From Nocardia sp. NBC_00403 (GTDB taxonomy: Bacteria; Actinomycetota; Actinomycetes; Mycobacteriales; Mycobacteriaceae), in assembly GCF_036046055.1 (NCBI RefSeq), contig NZ_CP107939.1, positions 7,378,001 through 7,442,000 on the forward strand: 64,000 nucleotides of DNA. Direction: 5' to 3'. Positions 55,754-64,000 of this stretch are shown one piece after another; position 1 is the first letter of the stretch, and each line of letters starts with the position of its first letter. A model generated the notes under the pieces. That model saw only the letters and a list, made by a program, of their open reading frames with translations. It searched no databases and was not told the DNA's origin. The position numbers and the translations under genes were made by a program.

Positions 55754-57259
55754 TCAGCCGCAGGCGGCGAGCACGAGTTCGCGCACCCGGGCGGCGTCGG
55801 CCTGCCCGCGGGTGGCCTTCATGACATCACCGACGATCTTGCCCGCGGCCTGGACCTTGCCGGAGCGGATCCGATCGGCGATGTCCGGGTTCGCGGCGAG
55901 CGCCTTCTCGACCTCGGCCTGCAACGCGCTGTCGTCGCTGACCATGCCCAGCCCCTTGGCGGCCACGATCTCGGCCGGGTTGCCCTCGCCCGCCAGCACG
56001 AAGTCGACGACCTGCTTGGCAACCTTGTTGTTCACCGTCTTCGCCTCGACCAGCTTGATCACCTCGGCGACCTGGGCGGGCGTGATGGGCAGGTCCTCCA
56101 GCGAAACCTCGCGCTCCTTGGCTTTTTCGGTGAGGTAGGCAACCCACCAGGAGCGGGCCTCATTGGCCGGGGCGCCCGCGTCGACGGTGGCGATGATGAG
56201 GTCGAGCGCGCCCGCGTTGACGAGGTCACGCATCACCTCGTCGGACAGCTCCCAGTCGGCCTGGATCCTGGCGCGGCGCAACCACGGGTACTCGGGAATG
56301 GTGGTACGCAGCTGCTCCACCCAGTCCGTTTCGGGCGCAACGGGTTCCAGATCGGGCTCGGGGAAGTAGCGGTAGTCCTCCGCGGTTTCCTTGACCCGGC
56401 CCGGCGAGGTGCTGCCGTCCGCCTCGTGGAAGTGGCGGGTCTCCTGCACGATGCTCAGACCCTCGGCCAAGCGCGCGGCCTGACGCCGCATTTCGAAGCG
56501 AACCGCGACCTCGACGCTCTTGAGCGAGTTCACGTTCTTGGTTTCGGTGCGGGTGCCGAATTCCTGTGCGCCGACGGGCATCAGCGACACGTTGGCATCG
56601 CAGCGCAGCGAGCCCTGCTCCATCTTGACGTCAGAGACGCCGAGCGACTTCAGCACCTCGCGCAGGGCGGTCACGTAGGCGCGTGCCACCTCCGGCGCAC
56701 GCTCCCCCGAGCCGGTGATCGGCTTGGTGACGATCTCGATCAGCGGCACACCGGCGCGGTTGTAGTCCAGCAGTGAGTGACTCGCGCCGTGGATGCGACC
56801 GGTCGCACCACCGACGTGCAGCGACTTGCCCGTGTCCTCTTCCATGTGCGCGCGCTCGATCTCGACGCGGAAGACGCTGCCGTCGTCGAGCACCACATCC
56901 AGATGGCCGTCGGTGGCGATCGGCTCGTCGTACTGGCTGATCTGGTAGTTCTTGGGCTGATCGGGGTAGAAGTAGTTCTTGCGCGCGAACCGGCCCCACG
57001 GGGTGATCGAACAGTTCAGCGCGAGCCCGATCCGGATCGCCGACTCGACCGCCTTCTCGTTCACCACGGGCAGCGAGCCCGGCAGTCCGAGGCACACCGG
57101 GCACACCTGAGTGTTCGGTTCCGCGCCGAACTCGGTGGGGCAACCGCAGAACATTTTGGTCGCGGTATTCAGCTCGACGTGAACCTCCATGCCCAGCACC
57201 GGCTCGAACCGGGCGATGACATCGGCATAGTCCATCAGGTCGTCGGAGGGTGCGCTCAT
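55754..57259 (-). CDS. gatB: Asp/Glu-tRNA(Asn/Gln) amidotransferase subunit B
   Basis: GatB of the GatCAB complex, 501 residues, which phosphorylates and amidates misacylated Glu-tRNA-Gln (and Asp-tRNA-Asn). The signature [20 protein letters not shown] and [16 protein letters not shown] are clear. The C-terminal YqeY-like tRNA-binding region ends [20 protein letters not shown]. The zinc cysteines in CGCP and CPVCLGLPG are kept. The ATG giving [11 protein letters not shown] is chosen. tRNA-Gln and gltX elsewhere in the window are pathway partners. Confidence 0.96.
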   Translation of the reverse strand: MSAPSDDLMDYADVIARFEPVLGMEVHVELNTATKMFCGCPTEFGAEPNTQVCPVCLGLPGSLPVVNEKAVESAIRIGLALNCSITPWGRFARKNYFYPDQPKNYQISQYDEPIATDGHLDVVLDDGSVFRVEIERAHMEEDTGKSLHVGGATGRIHGASHSLLDYNRAGVPLIEIVTKPITGSGERAPEVARAYVTALREVLKSLGVSDVKMEQGSLRCDANVSLMPVGAQEFGTRTETKNVNSLKSVEVAVRFEMRRQAARLAEGLSIVQETRHFHEADGSTSPGRVKETAEDYRYFPEPDLEPVAPETDWVEQLRTTIPEYPWLRRARIQADWELSDEVMRDLVNAGALDLIIATVDAGAPANEARSWWVAYLTEKAKEREVSLEDLPITPAQVAEVIKLVEAKTVNNKVAKQVVDFVLAGEGNPAEIVAAKGLGMVSDDSALQAEVEKALAANPDIADRIRSGKVQAAGKIVGDVMKATRGQADAARVRELVLAACG

Positions 57260-57381
57260 GGCGATAAGTCTATTCACCCGCCCGCCGTCGGATTCCGAGG
57301 GTTCCCGCGGCCGATCCGGCGGCGGCTACCAGCCACTATCGGCAGCCACGTCGATCACTGTCGGTGTCGGAGTGGCTGCGA

Positions 57382-58764
57382 TTACTTCGGCGGTATCCGC
57401 TGGGTCAGCCAGGTGGTGACGTAGGTCAGCACCTCTGGCGAGATGGTGGTCTCGATATTGTTGTATTCGCTGGGCAGGCCGGTCTCGGTGGGCTGCATAA
57501 GGTGGTTGAGGCCGGGGAAGGTGAGCACCGTCGCGTCGGGGTCGGCGGCGAGGTTGTCACGCATCGGCTGTTCGTTCTGGGCGGCGGGAACCTGGAGGTC
57601 TTTGCCACCGTAGAAGGCGAGGACCGGCACACGCAGCGCCTTCAGCGCGGGTGCCGGATCGTAGGCGACCAAAGCCGCGAAGTACGGGGTGATCTGGGCT
57701 TCGAGGTCGGCTGCCTTGGCACGCTTGTCCGCCGGGAGGGTGGCGTTCTGTTCGCGGGCCAGTTTCTTGGCACCCTCGATATCGCCGGTCCGCAGCAGGG
57801 CGGTAACCGCGGTGGTGTCGCGGACCTGCGCGTCCAGTTCGTCGGGCGGGGTGCCCTGTGCCGCGCCGATCAGTTCGGTCTGCTCGTTCACCACATCGGC
57901 GCCGACCACGGACGGGCCTGCCATCGCGATGACGAACGCGACACCACTGTCGGGGCGCGAGGCCACCAGTGGCGCGAGGTAGCCGCCCTCGCTGTGTCCG
58001 AACAGTCCGACCCGAGCCTGGTCGATGCCCGGACGGCCGCGCAGGAAACTCACACCTGCCGCGGCATCGCCCGACAGGTCGGTGTAGTTCGCTGCGTCGA
58101 GGTTGCCGCCGGTGCCGCCGACACCGCGGTCGTCGGTGCGCAGCACCGCGTACCCCGCGCGGGTCAGGGTGTCCGCGAGGAGCAGGAACGGCTTGTGGCC
58201 CATCAGTGTCTCGTCACGATCCTGGGGGCCGCTACCGCTGATCAGCAGCACCGCAGGGAAGGGTCCGTTGCCCTGCGGCTCGGTGAGCGTGCCCGCGATG
58301 GTGATGTCACCGCTGCGGTAGGTGATGTCCTCGGAGTGGTACGGGAAAGGCGGCTTCGGCTCCTGTGGCCGTGGGAGCGGAGCGACCTTGCCGCGCTCCA
58401 TCGCCAACACGAAACTCTGCCCGCCCTGGATGAAGTCACCGGTGATCTTGCCCGCGCCTGCGTCGTACCTGCCGTGGAACTTCGGGTCACCCGGGATGTC
58501 GGCGATGGCGAATTCCACCGCGTCACGGTCGGTCTTCACGTCCTTCAGCGGTGTCTCGTGCACACCCTGCACGGGGATATCGATGGTGGCGGTGCCGTCG
58601 TCGGCGAAGCTCACCCCGATCTCGATCGGCTTCCCCGGGGTCTGGATCATCCCCCTCCAGTCACCGGTCACCGGGTTCGGCGGATTGTCGGATCCTGACG
58701 AACACCCGGCCACCACGACGGCAACGACAAACAGAACGAACGCGATCACTCGTCCATTGCGCAT
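57382..58764 (-). CDS. Lipoprotein alpha/beta hydrolase
   Basis: A 460-residue secreted, membrane-anchored hydrolase. Lipobox VVVAGC lies at residue ~20. A beta-rich N-terminal domain (about 30-130) is followed by an alpha/beta hydrolase of the S9/DLH-like type: nucleophile elbow GLFGHSEGGYLAPL, late Asp in LAFYGGKDLQVP and His in FPGLNHLMQP. Substrate unknown. The ATG at 58764 is chosen; a GTG six bases upstream is also possible. In M. tuberculosis gatB and pfkA flank each other here, so this gene is an extra. Confidence 0.85.
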   Translation of the reverse strand: MRNGRVIAFVLFVVAVVVAGCSSGSDNPPNPVTGDWRGMIQTPGKPIEIGVSFADDGTATIDIPVQGVHETPLKDVKTDRDAVEFAIADIPGDPKFHGRYDAGAGKITGDFIQGGQSFVLAMERGKVAPLPRPQEPKPPFPYHSEDITYRSGDITIAGTLTEPQGNGPFPAVLLISGSGPQDRDETLMGHKPFLLLADTLTRAGYAVLRTDDRGVGGTGGNLDAANYTDLSGDAAAGVSFLRGRPGIDQARVGLFGHSEGGYLAPLVASRPDSGVAFVIAMAGPSVVGADVVNEQTELIGAAQGTPPDELDAQVRDTTAVTALLRTGDIEGAKKLAREQNATLPADKRAKAADLEAQITPYFAALVAYDPAPALKALRVPVLAFYGGKDLQVPAAQNEQPMRDNLAADPDATVLTFPGLNHLMQPTETGLPSEYNNIETTISPEVLTYVTTWLTQRIPPK

Positions 58765-58884
58765 AGCCACACAGTACCGACGCCGCGGAAATGATCGGAT
58801 GAATCACCGGAAGGCCGAGCGTAATCGGTCGCCCGCGTCGCCGCAGCTAGTGCCCGATTTCACCGGCGGCCAAGCGCTGGCAAC

Positions 58885-59919
58885 TCAGCCGAAGAATGCC
58901 TCCGCTTCGCGGTAGCGGTCTTCGGGGACCCGCTTCAACTGCTTGGTGGCCTCCGACAGCGGGACCAGGTCGATCGATGTGCCACGCAGGGAGACCATTT
59001 GGCCGAAGTGTCCCGCGTGCACGGCTTCGGCGGCGTGTAGGCCGAAGCGGGTGGCGAGGACGCGGTCGTAGGGGGTCGGGCTGCCGCCGCGCTGGACGTG
59101 GCCGAGGACGGTGGTACGGACTTCCTTGCCGATGCGGCGTTCGATTTCGGCGCCGAGCTGCTGGGCGACGCCGGTGAAGCGTTCGTGACCGAACTCGTCG
59201 ATACCGCCTTCGCGCAGCGCGAATCCGGAATCCGGCGCCGGGTGCGCGCCCTCGGCGACAACGCAGATGAAGTGCTTGTCGCCGCGCTGGAAGCGGCGCT
59301 TGATCATGGTGCACACCTCGTCCACGTCGAACGGCACCTCGGGCACCAGGGTCAGGTGCGCGCCTGCGGCCATGCCCGCGTGGATGGCGATCCAGCCCGC
59401 GTGGCGTCCCATCACCTCGACGAGCATCACGCGCTGGTGCGATTCCGCGGTGGTGTGCAGCCGGTCGATTGCCTCGGTGGCGATGGAGAGCGCGGTGTCG
59501 TGGCCGAACGTGACGTCGGTGCAGTCGATGTCGTTGTCGATGGTCTTGGGCACCCCGACCACGGGGACCCCTTCGTCGGACAGCCAGCTCGCGGCGGTGA
59601 GTGTGCCTTCGCCGCCGATCGGGATGAGCGCCTCGATGCCGTTGTCGTCGAGGGTCTGCCTGATCTGTCCGAGCCCGGCGCGCAGCATGTCCGGATTGGT
59701 GCGTGCGGTGCCGAGCATGGTGCCGCCCTTGGTGAGCAGCCGGTCGGTGCGATCGTCATTGAGGATCGGGATCTTCCGGTCCTCCAATAGACCACGCCAG
59801 CCGTCCTGGAAGCCGATGATCGCGTCTCCGTAGCGGCCGTTCGCTGTGCGAACGACGGCGCGGATGACCGCGTTCAGTCCTGGGCAGTCTCCGCCTCCGG
59901 TCAAGACTCCGATGCGCAT
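58885..59919 (-). CDS. pfkA: 6-phosphofructokinase
   Basis: Glycolytic kinase of 344 residues, group III (actinobacterial). The nucleotide start [20 protein letters not shown] is intact. IPIGGEGTL keeps Gly where PPi-dependent enzymes have Asp, which points to ATP use, and [13 protein letters not shown] carries the catalytic Asp. The ATG at 59919 is the family start. The upstream part of the frame (beginning [10 protein letters not shown] at 59998) is a remnant copy of the start of the serine-hydrolase gene at 61292. Confidence 0.96.
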   Translation of the reverse strand: MRIGVLTGGGDCPGLNAVIRAVVRTANGRYGDAIIGFQDGWRGLLEDRKIPILNDDRTDRLLTKGGTMLGTARTNPDMLRAGLGQIRQTLDDNGIEALIPIGGEGTLTAASWLSDEGVPVVGVPKTIDNDIDCTDVTFGHDTALSIATEAIDRLHTTAESHQRVMLVEVMGRHAGWIAIHAGMAAGAHLTLVPEVPFDVDEVCTMIKRRFQRGDKHFICVVAEGAHPAPDSGFALREGGIDEFGHERFTGVAQQLGAEIERRIGKEVRTTVLGHVQRGGSPTPYDRVLATRFGLHAAEAVHAGHFGQMVSLRGTSIDLVPLSEATKQLKRVPEDRYREAEAFFG

Positions 59920-59989
59920 GGCCGATATCTTGCCCCGCACCGCGGGGCCGTAGGGCCCCGCCCCCGTGAACCCTGGGTTACGGAAACGG

Positions 59990-60299
59990 TCAGTAGACAT
60001 AGACAATCGCATTCTCGCCGCCGGTGCAGGTGACGAACTCGTGGCCGGCTGTGCATTCCATGGTGTAGTCCCGTTCCTCGGCCTGGCTGTAGACGACTAT
60101 CGAGCGAGTGCTTCCCGCCTCGCTGACGCCGCCCGCATAAGCTTTGCGCACTTCCTCGACGAAGGGGCAACTGGTGACCTCGTTGCCTACCGCCGACGAA
60201 CTGAATCGACCGAACGCCTGTAGGCCTCCCCCATGCGAGCAACGAACGCAACTCGTAGGGACCCAATCGCGTCCCGGCCCTAGACTGCGTGACGTCCAC
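59990..60299 (-). pseudogene. Decayed, internally deleted copy of the neighbouring Ser/Thr kinase gene
   Basis: The 5' part reads VDVTQSRAGTRLGPYELRSL, like the start of the kinase at 61282-63357 (VDGPGRRVGSRFGPYELRSL). In another frame the 3' part reads EVTSCPFVEEVRKAYAG and ends [14 protein letters not shown], like the kinase end (VTCSGGENAVVYVY). The kinase core, linker and membrane segment (~590 residues) are missing and the frames do not match, so it is a relic. The GTG start follows GGAGG as in the intact gene. Just past its stop, [10 protein letters not shown] repeats the MSTDRSRHFR start of the gene downstream of the intact kinase. Confidence 0.75.
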
Positions 60300-60404
60300 C
60301 CGTTACCTCCACCTTGCGGATGCGCCTGCGAGCACCGCAAACCAGGGGTCCGGCAACCTCACCCCATAGTCGCGATTGTCAGGTGTTGTCGCTACCCGGT
60401 CAAA

Positions 60405-61292
60405 TCAGGAGCAGGCGCCGCCGGAAAGTTCATCGAGGTGCTGTGACATCAGCGTCGCCAACTTGTCCAGCACCGTCATTCCGTCCGAGAACGCACCCGA
60501 ATCGGGTTGTGCAGCAATAGCGACGGCGATCTGACCACCCGGCGTCGGCACCAGCCCGAACTGCCGCACCAGGTATGCGCCGGAGAGGTCGGGACCCCAG
60601 CCGCCCTTGAATTCGGCGCCGGTGAACGCGCCCAGTCCCCAGCGCTGGTTGGGCGTGATCTGCTCCATCAGCGTGATGACGTTCCCCGTCTGCGGCAGGC
60701 ATGGCAGCCGCGACACGAAGCGAACCTGGTCGGCCAGCGTCCACTCCGCCTGACCGAATGCCGAGTGCTCGGATCTGGTCCTCGTCGGCGGCACCGTGGT
60801 CCTGGTGTCACCACCCTCACGCAGCACGGCCTCCACCGCCTTCGCCGCTTCCTGACCGCTGCCGAGCGATTGCCACAGGGTGTCGGCGGCCGCATTGTCC
60901 GAGGCGGTGATCGCCGCGGTGGCGGCATAAGTCGAGTTCGCGGAATTGTGGCGCAACGCGGCAACCGTCAGTGGGACCTTCATGGTCGACCAGGCGGGGC
61001 CGGTGGTCCAGTCACCGAAGGTGACCATTTTGTCGCCGCCGACCGGCATGATCGCCATGCCGACATGGCCGCGCAGGCCTGCCTGCAGTTCGACGAATCC
61101 GGCGGCGAGCGTGCCGGGAATGGTCATCGACAGATGCTGCTGGTCGGTGTGCGCCGCGGCCTGGGTGATGCTCGACGGCGGCGCCGGCGAGTTCGCACCG
61201 GAACCGGTCCCACAGGCGGTCAGTGGCAGCAGCGTGGCCAGCGACGCGGCGCCGAAAACCGTTCGGAAGTGCCTGGATCGATCAGTAGACAT
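60405..61292 (-). CDS. Lipoprotein with class A beta-lactamase/serine-hydrolase fold
   Basis: A 295-residue lipoprotein (lipobox PLTAC near residue 27). Penicillin-binding-type motifs are visible: SxxK as AWSTMKVPLTV, SDN as ASDNAAADTLW, and KTG-like KGG as EFKGGWGPDL. It could be a beta-lactamase-like enzyme or a non-hydrolysing relative; the class A glutamate (ExxxN) is not evident, which argues against efficient beta-lactamase activity. The ATG overlaps the kinase stop by 11 bp, so the two are coupled. Confidence 0.82.
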   Translation of the reverse strand: MSTDRSRHFRTVFGAASLATLLPLTACGTGSGANSPAPPSSITQAAAHTDQQHLSMTIPGTLAAGFVELQAGLRGHVGMAIMPVGGDKMVTFGDWTTGPAWSTMKVPLTVAALRHNSANSTYAATAAITASDNAAADTLWQSLGSGQEAAKAVEAVLREGGDTRTTVPPTRTRSEHSAFGQAEWTLADQVRFVSRLPCLPQTGNVITLMEQITPNQRWGLGAFTGAEFKGGWGPDLSGAYLVRQFGLVPTPGGQIAVAIAAQPDSGAFSDGMTVLDKLATLMSQHLDELSGGACS

Positions 61293-63357
61293 ACACCACC
61301 GCGTTCTCACCGCCGCTGCACGTGACCACTTGGCCCTCTGCGACGCAATTCATCGTGTAAGTCCGGCCGGTGACCGGGCTTGTCGCCACCACCGAGCGTG
61401 GTGCGCGTGAGACGTTGGCGGTGGCGGACTCGGCGTAAGCCCTGCGGACCTCTTCGGCGAACTCGCAACTGGTTACCTGGCTGCCCGCGGCCACTCGGGT
61501 GAATGCCCCACGCCCGGGCCCGCCTGCCGAGCAGGGGCGCGCGCTCTCGGGCAGCGCGACCGGAGTGGACGACGTGGGCGCGGAGGTCGTCGTGGGCGCT
61601 GTCGAGGTGCTGGGTGTGCTGCTGTCGCGGGTCGTCGGCGCCACCGACGACCCGGCCTCGACGCCGGTGGCGGAGGTCCCTGAGTCGCTGGAGCCGAGCA
61701 GCTGCCAGCCCACTACACCGCCGACCGAAAGCACGACGACGGCGAGCACACCGATCAGGATCGGCGTCACGATCGATCGCCGCTGCGGTGGCGGGAAGTA
61801 CGGGTCCGCTGCCGAATCCGGCCCGTAGTAATCGTCGTCGTCGTCATAGTCGCCGGGAGACACATAGTCTTCGCGGGCGCGAGAATCGGCTGCCGCCGAA
61901 TAGTCGGGCGCGCGCAAGTCACGACCCGCGGCGTGCTGCGGTTGGTACGCCTGCTGGAAAGGCGAATTCGACGGGCTACCGGAGAACTGTTGGGGATCCG
62001 AAAAAGGCTGTGCCTCGGGATAGAACGGCCGCTCAGGACGCTGCGGCGCCTCGTACCGCCGCGTTTCCTGAGCCTGCTGTGGATCCGAATACTGTTGTGC
62101 ACCAGGATGTTGGTCCGCGAACGGAGGCGGTCCGGAATTCGGCTGCGGTACTGCATAGTGCTGCGGGTCCGAGTATTGCTGCGCGCCGGGATGTTGCGCA
62201 TCCGAATACGCCTGCGGCTGCGAATACTGCTCGCTTTCCTGATACAAATGTGCATCCGGAAAAGGCCGAACGGGCGGCTGCTGCGTCGGCTGATAGGGCG
62301 CGGGCGGTCCGAACGGCGACCCCGCAGGCTGTTGCGGCGGCAGCGGCGTGAACTGGAGGTCGGTCTGAGTCACCACTGTCGGGCCGGTGGGGTGGATCAC
62401 CAGCTCGCCCGTCGTCTCCGGCGGAATGAAGGCCGAATGCCGTTGCACCAGGGTGGGATCGGACTGACCGAAGGTCGCGGGGTCCGGCGCACGCACCACG
62501 AACGTGGGACTGCTCGCCGTCGCCGGGCTGCCAAGGGCAGCTCGGGCGGCCCGCGCCAGATCCGCCGCCGTGGGATACCGGTCGGCGGGGTCCTTGGCCA
62601 TGCCGCGGGCGATCACTGCGTCCATCGAGGCCGGGATCCCCGGCCGCTGCACGCTCGGTCGCGGTGGCGGCTCGGACAGGTGCGAGCGGATCAGCACACT
62701 CATGCTCGCCGCCGGGAAGGGTGTTGATCCGGTGAGGCACTCGTGCAGCACACAGGCCAGCGAATAGATGTCGGCGCGGCCGGTCACCTGGCCGACGTCG
62801 AACCGCTCCGGCGCCATGTAGGTATAGGAGCCGATGGCCATCCCGACCTGGGTCATCGCGCTGTCGCCCTCGGTATGGGCGATGCCGAAGTCGACGAGAT
62901 AGGCGAAATCCGCGTCGGTCACCAGGATGTTGGCGGGCTTGACGTCGCGGTGCACCAGGCCGTCGGCGTGTGCGGCGTCCAAGCCCGCAGCGATCTGCTC
63001 GATGATCCCGATCGCGCGTTCGGCGCTCAACGCCCCCTGGTGGCGCAGCAACGAACGCAGATCTATGCCGGGCACCAGGCGCATGTCGATGAACAGCACG
63101 CCATCGATCACGCCCCAATCGTGGATGGGGATGATATGCGGCTCGGCCAGTCGTGCGGCGGCCTGTGATTCGCGCCGGAAGCGCACCTGGTAGGACGGGT
63201 CCTGGGCTAGCTCCTCCGAGAGCAGCTTCACCGCAACCACGCGGTCCTTCACCGCGTCGTAGGCCTCGTAGACCTCGCCCATGCCGCCTTTGCCGAGTAG
63301 CGAGCGCAGCTCATACGGCCCGAATCGACTTCCGACCCTCCGACCTGGTCCGTCCAC
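61282..63357 (-). CDS. Receptor-like Ser/Thr protein kinase
   Basis: A 691-residue transmembrane kinase. Kinase domain about 12-275: P-loop GKGGMGEVYEAYD, catalytic lysine VAVKLL, HRDVKPANIL and DFGIAHTEGD. A long Gln/Pro/Tyr-rich linker (QQYSDPQ repeats) follows to about residue 530, then one membrane segment (PILIGVLAVVVLSVGGVVGW) and a small extracellular domain with four cysteines ending VTCSGGENAVVYVY. No PASTA repeats are seen. The GTG at 63357 is chosen because GGAGG lies nine bases upstream and the decayed copy at 60299 has the same arrangement; an ATG at 63375 would add six residues. Confidence 0.92.
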   Translation of the reverse strand: MDGPGRRVGSRFGPYELRSLLGKGGMGEVYEAYDAVKDRVVAVKLLSEELAQDPSYQVRFRRESQAAARLAEPHIIPIHDWGVIDGVLFIDMRLVPGIDLRSLLRHQGALSAERAIGIIEQIAAGLDAAHADGLVHRDVKPANILVTDADFAYLVDFGIAHTEGDSAMTQVGMAIGSYTYMAPERFDVGQVTGRADIYSLACVLHECLTGSTPFPAASMSVLIRSHLSEPPPRPSVQRPGIPASMDAVIARGMAKDPADRYPTAADLARAARAALGSPATASSPTFVVRAPDPATFGQSDPTLVQRHSAFIPPETTGELVIHPTGPTVVTQTDLQFTPLPPQQPAGSPFGPPAPYQPTQQPPVRPFPDAHLYQESEQYSQPQAYSDAQHPGAQQYSDPQHYAVPQPNSGPPPFADQHPGAQQYSDPQQAQETRRYEAPQRPERPFYPEAQPFSDPQQFSGSPSNSPFQQAYQPQHAAGRDLRAPDYSAAADSRAREDYVSPGDYDDDDDYYGPDSAADPYFPPPQRRSIVTPILIGVLAVVVLSVGGVVGWQLLGSSDSGTSATGVEAGSSVAPTTRDSSTPSTSTAPTTTSAPTSSTPVALPESARPCSAGGPGRGAFTRVAAGSQVTSCEFAEEVRRAYAESATANVSRAPRSVVATSPVTGRTYTMNCVAEGQVVTCSGGENAVVYVY

Positions 63358-63431
63358 CCCGTCATTCCTCCACATCCTGGGCCGAGATCACGCACCGCCA
63401 ATCACGTCGGTTCGCGACCGGGTTCTGCCCG

Positions 63432-64000
63432 TCAAACTGTGGATTCTCCTGGTGATACCACCCCGTGGTCAAACGCAAACACGATTGCGGCGGCCCGATC
63501 GCGCAGCTCGAGCTTGCCGAATATGTGTCCGACATGGCTTTTCACGGTGACTTCCGAGATGCCGAGTTCACGAGCGATCTCGGTGTTGACTCGGCCGCGG
63601 CCGATCAGTTCGAGCACTTCGTACTCGCGTACGGTCAGCTCCGCGAGCCGGGAGTCATGGGGGCGCACGGGGCGCACGGTGCGGTAGGCGGTGAGCACCC
63701 GGCCGGTGACCGCGGGGTCGAGCCAGGCTCCGCCCGCGGCCACTGTCCGCACCGCGCGGATCAGATCCTCGGCGGGCGAATCCTTGAGGATGAATCCGGC
63801 CGCCCCCGCGCGCAGCGCACCCGACAGCAACTGGTCGTCGTCGAAGGTGGTGAGCACGAGAACCGGCGGGGCGTCGTCTTTGGTACGCAGCATTCGCGTG
63901 GCATCGATGCCGCCGATGCGTTTCATGCGCAGGTCCATGAGAACAACGTCGGGGCGTCCGTTCACGAGTGCGGCAGGCACTTCGTCCCCGTCCGCGCATT
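63432..64000 (-). CDS. NarL/LuxR-family response regulator (5' truncated by window edge)
   Basis: The visible ~189 residues cover most of a receiver domain (phospho-Asp in PDVVLMDLRM, Lys in LKDSPAED) and a C-terminal LuxR helix-turn-helix (LTVREYEVLELIGRGRVNTE, ISEVTVKSHVGHIF). The frame is open to the window end, so the start is outside. Its sensor kinase would be expected next door outside the window. It lies 74 bp upstream of the Ser/Thr kinase gene on the same strand. Confidence 0.9.
   Translation of the reverse strand, partial: CADGDEVPAALVNGRPDVVLMDLRMKRIGGIDATRMLRTKDDAPPVLVLTTFDDDQLLSGALRAGAAGFILKDSPAEDLIRAVRTVAAGGAWLDPAVTGRVLTAYRTVRPVRPHDSRLAELTVREYEVLELIGRGRVNTEIARELGISEVTVKSHVGHIFGKLELRDRAAAIVFAFDHGVVSPGESTV

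Overview
The window is high-GC actinobacterial chromosome, most likely Nocardia or a close mycolic-acid-containing relative. The best evidence is gene order. A backbone of ppk1, mutT1, hupB, leuD, leuC, an IclR regulator, a PNPOx-like gene, tRNA-Glu, tRNA-Gln, gltX, a FAH-family gene, an MFS gene, leuB and serA, and later ilvC, ilvN, ilvB, a cfp6-like gene, a DoxX gene, an lppZ-like gene, gatB and pfkA follows, from memory, the Mycobacterium tuberculosis Rv2984-Rv3010c order. Other signs are the long Lys/Ala tail on HU, many GTG starts, 4-bp gene overlaps and apparently leaderless promoters.

Region by region. 1-7.5 kb: polyphosphate kinase (cut by the left edge), MutT1, HU, leucine biosynthesis (leuCD with a divergent IclR regulator), a PNPOx-like protein and a DUF5302 protein. 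7.5-8.5 kb: a repeat-rich spacer with a pentanucleotide microsatellite, then tRNA-Glu(CTC) and tRNA-Gln(CTG). 8.6-17.2 kb: gltX, a FAH hydrolase, an MFS transporter, a 1.27-kb spacer with a 162-bp repeat family, leuB, another repeat spacer and serA. 17.2-44.7 kb: accessory segment that splits the conserved block. It holds a 38-codon peptide gene, an RlaP-like nucleotidyltransferase, HxlR and TetR regulators with clear palindromic operators, cspA, a large myo-inositol catabolism/uptake cluster (iolE, ABC transporter, iolC, a Cgl0159-like aldolase, iolB, iolD, with divergent lacI and iolG), an APH-like kinase, a TPR-type regulator facing three tiny overlapping genes, a compact McrBC system and a MoxR/VWA pair. 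45-46 kb: two tandem secreted low-complexity proteins. 46-53 kb: ilvC, ilvN, ilvB behind a leader peptide and attenuator, a PH-domain protein and ilvD. 53-60 kb: DoxX, LppZ-like, gatB, a lipoprotein hydrolase and pfkA. 60-64 kb: a decayed copy of the neighbouring kinase locus, a class-A-beta-lactamase-like lipoprotein, a Ser/Thr kinase and a NarL-type response regulator cut by the right edge.

Metabolically the window carries most of branched-chain amino acid synthesis (ilvBN, ilvC, ilvD, leuCD, leuB; leuA and a transaminase are not here) plus the first step of serine synthesis. The inositol cluster has uptake and most steps to the aldolase; the final semialdehyde dehydrogenase (iolA) is not seen. 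Its intergenic control region shows matched promoters and LacI-type palindromes. The most informative non-gene signals are the ilvB attenuator, the inositol operators, the HxlR and TetR operators, the peptide gene near 17.5 kb with a CRP-like site, and the kinase-locus relic near 60 kb.
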